This document shows positions 62,265 to 64,000 of a stretch of DNA of 64,000 nt, piece after piece. The translations under genes and the position numbers were made by a program. Position 1 is the first letter of the stretch, and every line of letters begins with the position of its first letter. The DNA comes from Eubacterium oxidoreducens. Lineage in GTDB: Bacteria; Bacillota; Clostridia; Lachnospirales; Lachnospiraceae. The DNA lies in the NCBI RefSeq assembly GCF_900104415.1, contig NZ_FMXR01000017.1, positions 1-64,000 on the forward strand, written 5' to 3'. The notes beneath the pieces are model-generated. The model had not been told where the DNA came from and made no database searches. It saw only the letters and a program-made list of their open reading frames with translations.

Positions 62265-63296
62265 ATGACCATAATCGTAACCGGCGGGGCCGGATTTATC
62301 GGAAGTAATTATATATATTACATGTTACAAGAACATCCACAAGAACGGATTGTATGTCTAGACAGCCTGACATATGCAGGAAATCTGTCAACACTAATGC
62401 CGGTGATGGACAATGAAAGATTTCGATTTGTAAAAGGAGACATAACCGATCGCAAGGCGGTGGACAAGCTCTTTGAAGAAGAAACACCGGATGTGGTGGT
62501 GAACTTCGCAGCAGAAAGTCACGTAGACCGCTCGATAGAAGATCCCGGCATCTTTCTACAGACCAATATAATCGGGACGGCAGTGCTTATGGACGCATGC
62601 CGAAAATATGGAATAAAGCGCTATCATCAGGTGTCAACAGATGAAGTGTATGGAGATCTTCCACTTGACAGACCGGATTTGTTCTTCACAGAAGAAACGC
62701 CCGTACATACCAGTAGTCCATACAGCGCATCAAAAGCATCAGCAGATCTCCTCGTGCAGGCATATCACAGAACCTATGGTCTGCCGGTGACCATCAGCCG
62801 ATGTTCGAATAATTACGGCCCATATCAGTTTCCGGAGAAATTGATTCCGCTTATGATAGCAAATGCAATGAAAGATGAGCCATTGCCGGTATATGGAAAA
62901 GGAGATAACGTAAGAGATTGGCTGTATGTAGAAGATCACTGCAGAGCCATCGATGCGATCATTCGCGAAGGCAAAGTAGGCGAAGTCTATAATGTCGGTG
63001 GGCATAATGAGATGTCCAATATAGAGATAGTCAAGATGATATTAAGACATCTTAAGAAGCCGGAGAGCCTGATTACTTACGTAGAAGATCGGAAAGGACA
63101 TGATAAACGTTATGCAATCGATCCGGCAAAGATTCATGCGCAGCTTGGCTGGCAGCCAACAACGAAATTAGAAGAAGGAATTGAAAAAACAATAGCATGG
63201 TATATCGAGCATAGACAATGGTGGGAGACGATTATCTCCGGCGAATATCGAAAATACTATGAGAAAATGTATGCCAACAGAGGAAAAGGTTTATGA
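62265..63296 (+). CDS. rfbB: dTDP-glucose 4,6-dehydratase
   Basis: A 343-residue NAD-dependent short-chain dehydrogenase-type enzyme turning dTDP-glucose into dTDP-4-keto-6-deoxyglucose. The Rossmann motif GGAGFIGSNYIYYML is at residue 7, FAAESHVDRSIEDP near 82, the catalytic STDEVYGDL near 125, and YSASKASADLL with the YxxxK pair near 152. Its stop overlaps the start of rfbD by ATGA, so they are translationally coupled. Assignment is secure. Confidence 0.97.
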   Translation: MTIIVTGGAGFIGSNYIYYMLQEHPQERIVCLDSLTYAGNLSTLMPVMDNERFRFVKGDITDRKAVDKLFEEETPDVVVNFAAESHVDRSIEDPGIFLQTNIIGTAVLMDACRKYGIKRYHQVSTDEVYGDLPLDRPDLFFTEETPVHTSSPYSASKASADLLVQAYHRTYGLPVTISRCSNNYGPYQFPEKLIPLMIANAMKDEPLPVYGKGDNVRDWLYVEDHCRAIDAIIREGKVGEVYNVGGHNEMSNIEIVKMILRHLKKPESLITYVEDRKGHDKRYAIDPAKIHAQLGWQPTTKLEEGIEKTIAWYIEHRQWWETIISGEYRKYYEKMYANRGKGL

Positions 63297-64000
63297 AAGT
63301 GTTCGTAACAGGAGCTTGTGGACAGCTGGGATATGATGTACTAAAAGAACTTACCTCAAGAGGGCATATTCCGGTGGCAAGCGATCTGTCCGGGGATGCC
63401 TATGAGGGCAAGGCAGAGTTTTGCAAGCTGGATATAACCCGGCAAGATAAGGTCTTGCAGCTGCTAGAGGAGATTCGCCCACAGGCAGTTATTCACTGCG
63501 CAGCATGGACAGCCGTTGATGCGGCAGAAGAGGATGAATGCCGGGGTAAGGTACGAAGCATTAATGCGGATGGGACAAGATATCTGGCCAAGGCATGCAA
63601 GAAGCTGGATATTCCGATGATGTACATCAGTACGGATTATGTCTTTGATGGACAAGGAACCAAGCCTTGGGAGCCGGATTGTAAGAAGTATGCACCGCTC
63701 AATGTATATGGCAGGACGAAGCTGGAAGGAGAACTTGCGGTGGCAGAACAGCTAAGCAAGTTTTTTATAGTCAGGATTGCATGGGTGTTTGGAGCACATG
63801 GAAATAACTTTGTAAAAACGATGCTTCGCATTGCGCAAAATCATGACAAAATCACCGTCGTAAATGATCAGATCGGAACACCGACATACACGAAAGATCT
63901 GGCAAGACTGCTGGTGGATATGATAGAGACAGACCGCTATGGATATTATCATGCGACAAATGAAGGCGGATATATCAGCTGGTATGAATTCGCCTTAGAA
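63293..64000 (+). CDS. rfbD: dTDP-4-dehydrorhamnose reductase, N-terminal part
   Basis: The first 236 residues of an enzyme that reduces dTDP-4-dehydrorhamnose with NAD(P)H to dTDP-L-rhamnose. The Rossmann motif is MKVFVTGACGQLGYDV, then AVIHCAAWTAVDAAEED, the catalytic MYISTDYVFDG, and the YGRTKLEGE motif with the YxxxK pair. The gene runs off the window edge. Its ATG overlaps the rfbB stop (ATGA). rfbC, the epimerase needed for the pathway, is not between these genes and must lie elsewhere, possibly just beyond the window. Confidence 0.95.
   Translation, partial: MKVFVTGACGQLGYDVLKELTSRGHIPVASDLSGDAYEGKAEFCKLDITRQDKVLQLLEEIRPQAVIHCAAWTAVDAAEEDECRGKVRSINADGTRYLAKACKKLDIPMMYISTDYVFDGQGTKPWEPDCKKYAPLNVYGRTKLEGELAVAEQLSKFFIVRIAWVFGAHGNNFVKTMLRIAQNHDKITVVNDQIGTPTYTKDLARLLVDMIETDRYGYYHATNEGGYISWYEFALE

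Overview
The window looks like a chromosomal segment from a low-to-moderate GC anaerobic Firmicute, most likely a Lachnospiraceae-type gut clostridium. The reasons are NADP-type glutamate dehydrogenase, type III glutamine synthetase, a whiA/rapZ/hprK/murB block, DUF4080 and DUF6110 proteins, a SARP-like response regulator, and a selenium-dependent formate dehydrogenase with no aerobic respiratory genes. This assignment is inferred from gene content only; no search was run.

Layout. 1-332: 3' end of a group II intron (maturase C-terminus, domain V, domain VI) beside gdhA. 1.9-7.5 kb: LtaS-like enzyme, an HPr-like protein, a small unknown protein with a radical SAM enzyme, and a Na/Pi cotransporter. 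7.7-12.7 kb: DUF6110 protein with an unusual P-type ATPase, a homocysteine methyltransferase and purC. 12.7-22.5 kb: an oligopeptide-binding lipoprotein, DUF4080 radical SAM protein, FUSC membrane protein, a LysR regulator, and a niacin operon (niaR, an EIIC_2-type membrane protein, pncB). 22.7-29.9 kb: LVIVD-repeat protein, RsmF-type methyltransferase, two adjacent response regulators, and a phasin-like/UbiB kinase/WYL regulator group. 30-40.6 kb: ftsH, uvrC, hprK, M18 peptidase, murB, rapZ, whiA and a lipid kinase. 40.8-45.2 kb: glnN and a large cyclic-nucleotide-binding-like protein.

45.3-60.0 kb is a selenium and formate island: class V aminotransferase, tRNA-Sec, selA, selB, selD, yedF, a DUF3343 protein, an NAD(P)H-type formate dehydrogenase (reductase subunit plus a selenocysteine-containing catalytic subunit), and fdhD. 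The UGA at 55213 is decoded as selenocysteine: a SECIS hairpin with a GGTCT loop follows it directly, and the full decoding machinery lies just upstream. The island therefore makes both the enzyme and what is needed to translate it.

The most unusual feature lies between fdhF and fdhD. Two arrays of 52-bp hairpin-forming tandem repeats (17 units and about 8 units, same orientation) flank a PD-(D/E)XK-nuclease-like gene. Each repeat ends in a 7-bp segment drawn from a few recurring sequence classes. I know of no described system with this arrangement, and I flag it as the main candidate for something new. A second repeat family is an 86-bp palindromic element present at 19165-19250 and, inverted, at 60381-60466, with a possible decayed copy near 43.03 kb. 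The window ends in a dTDP-rhamnose cluster (rfbA, rfbB, partial rfbD).
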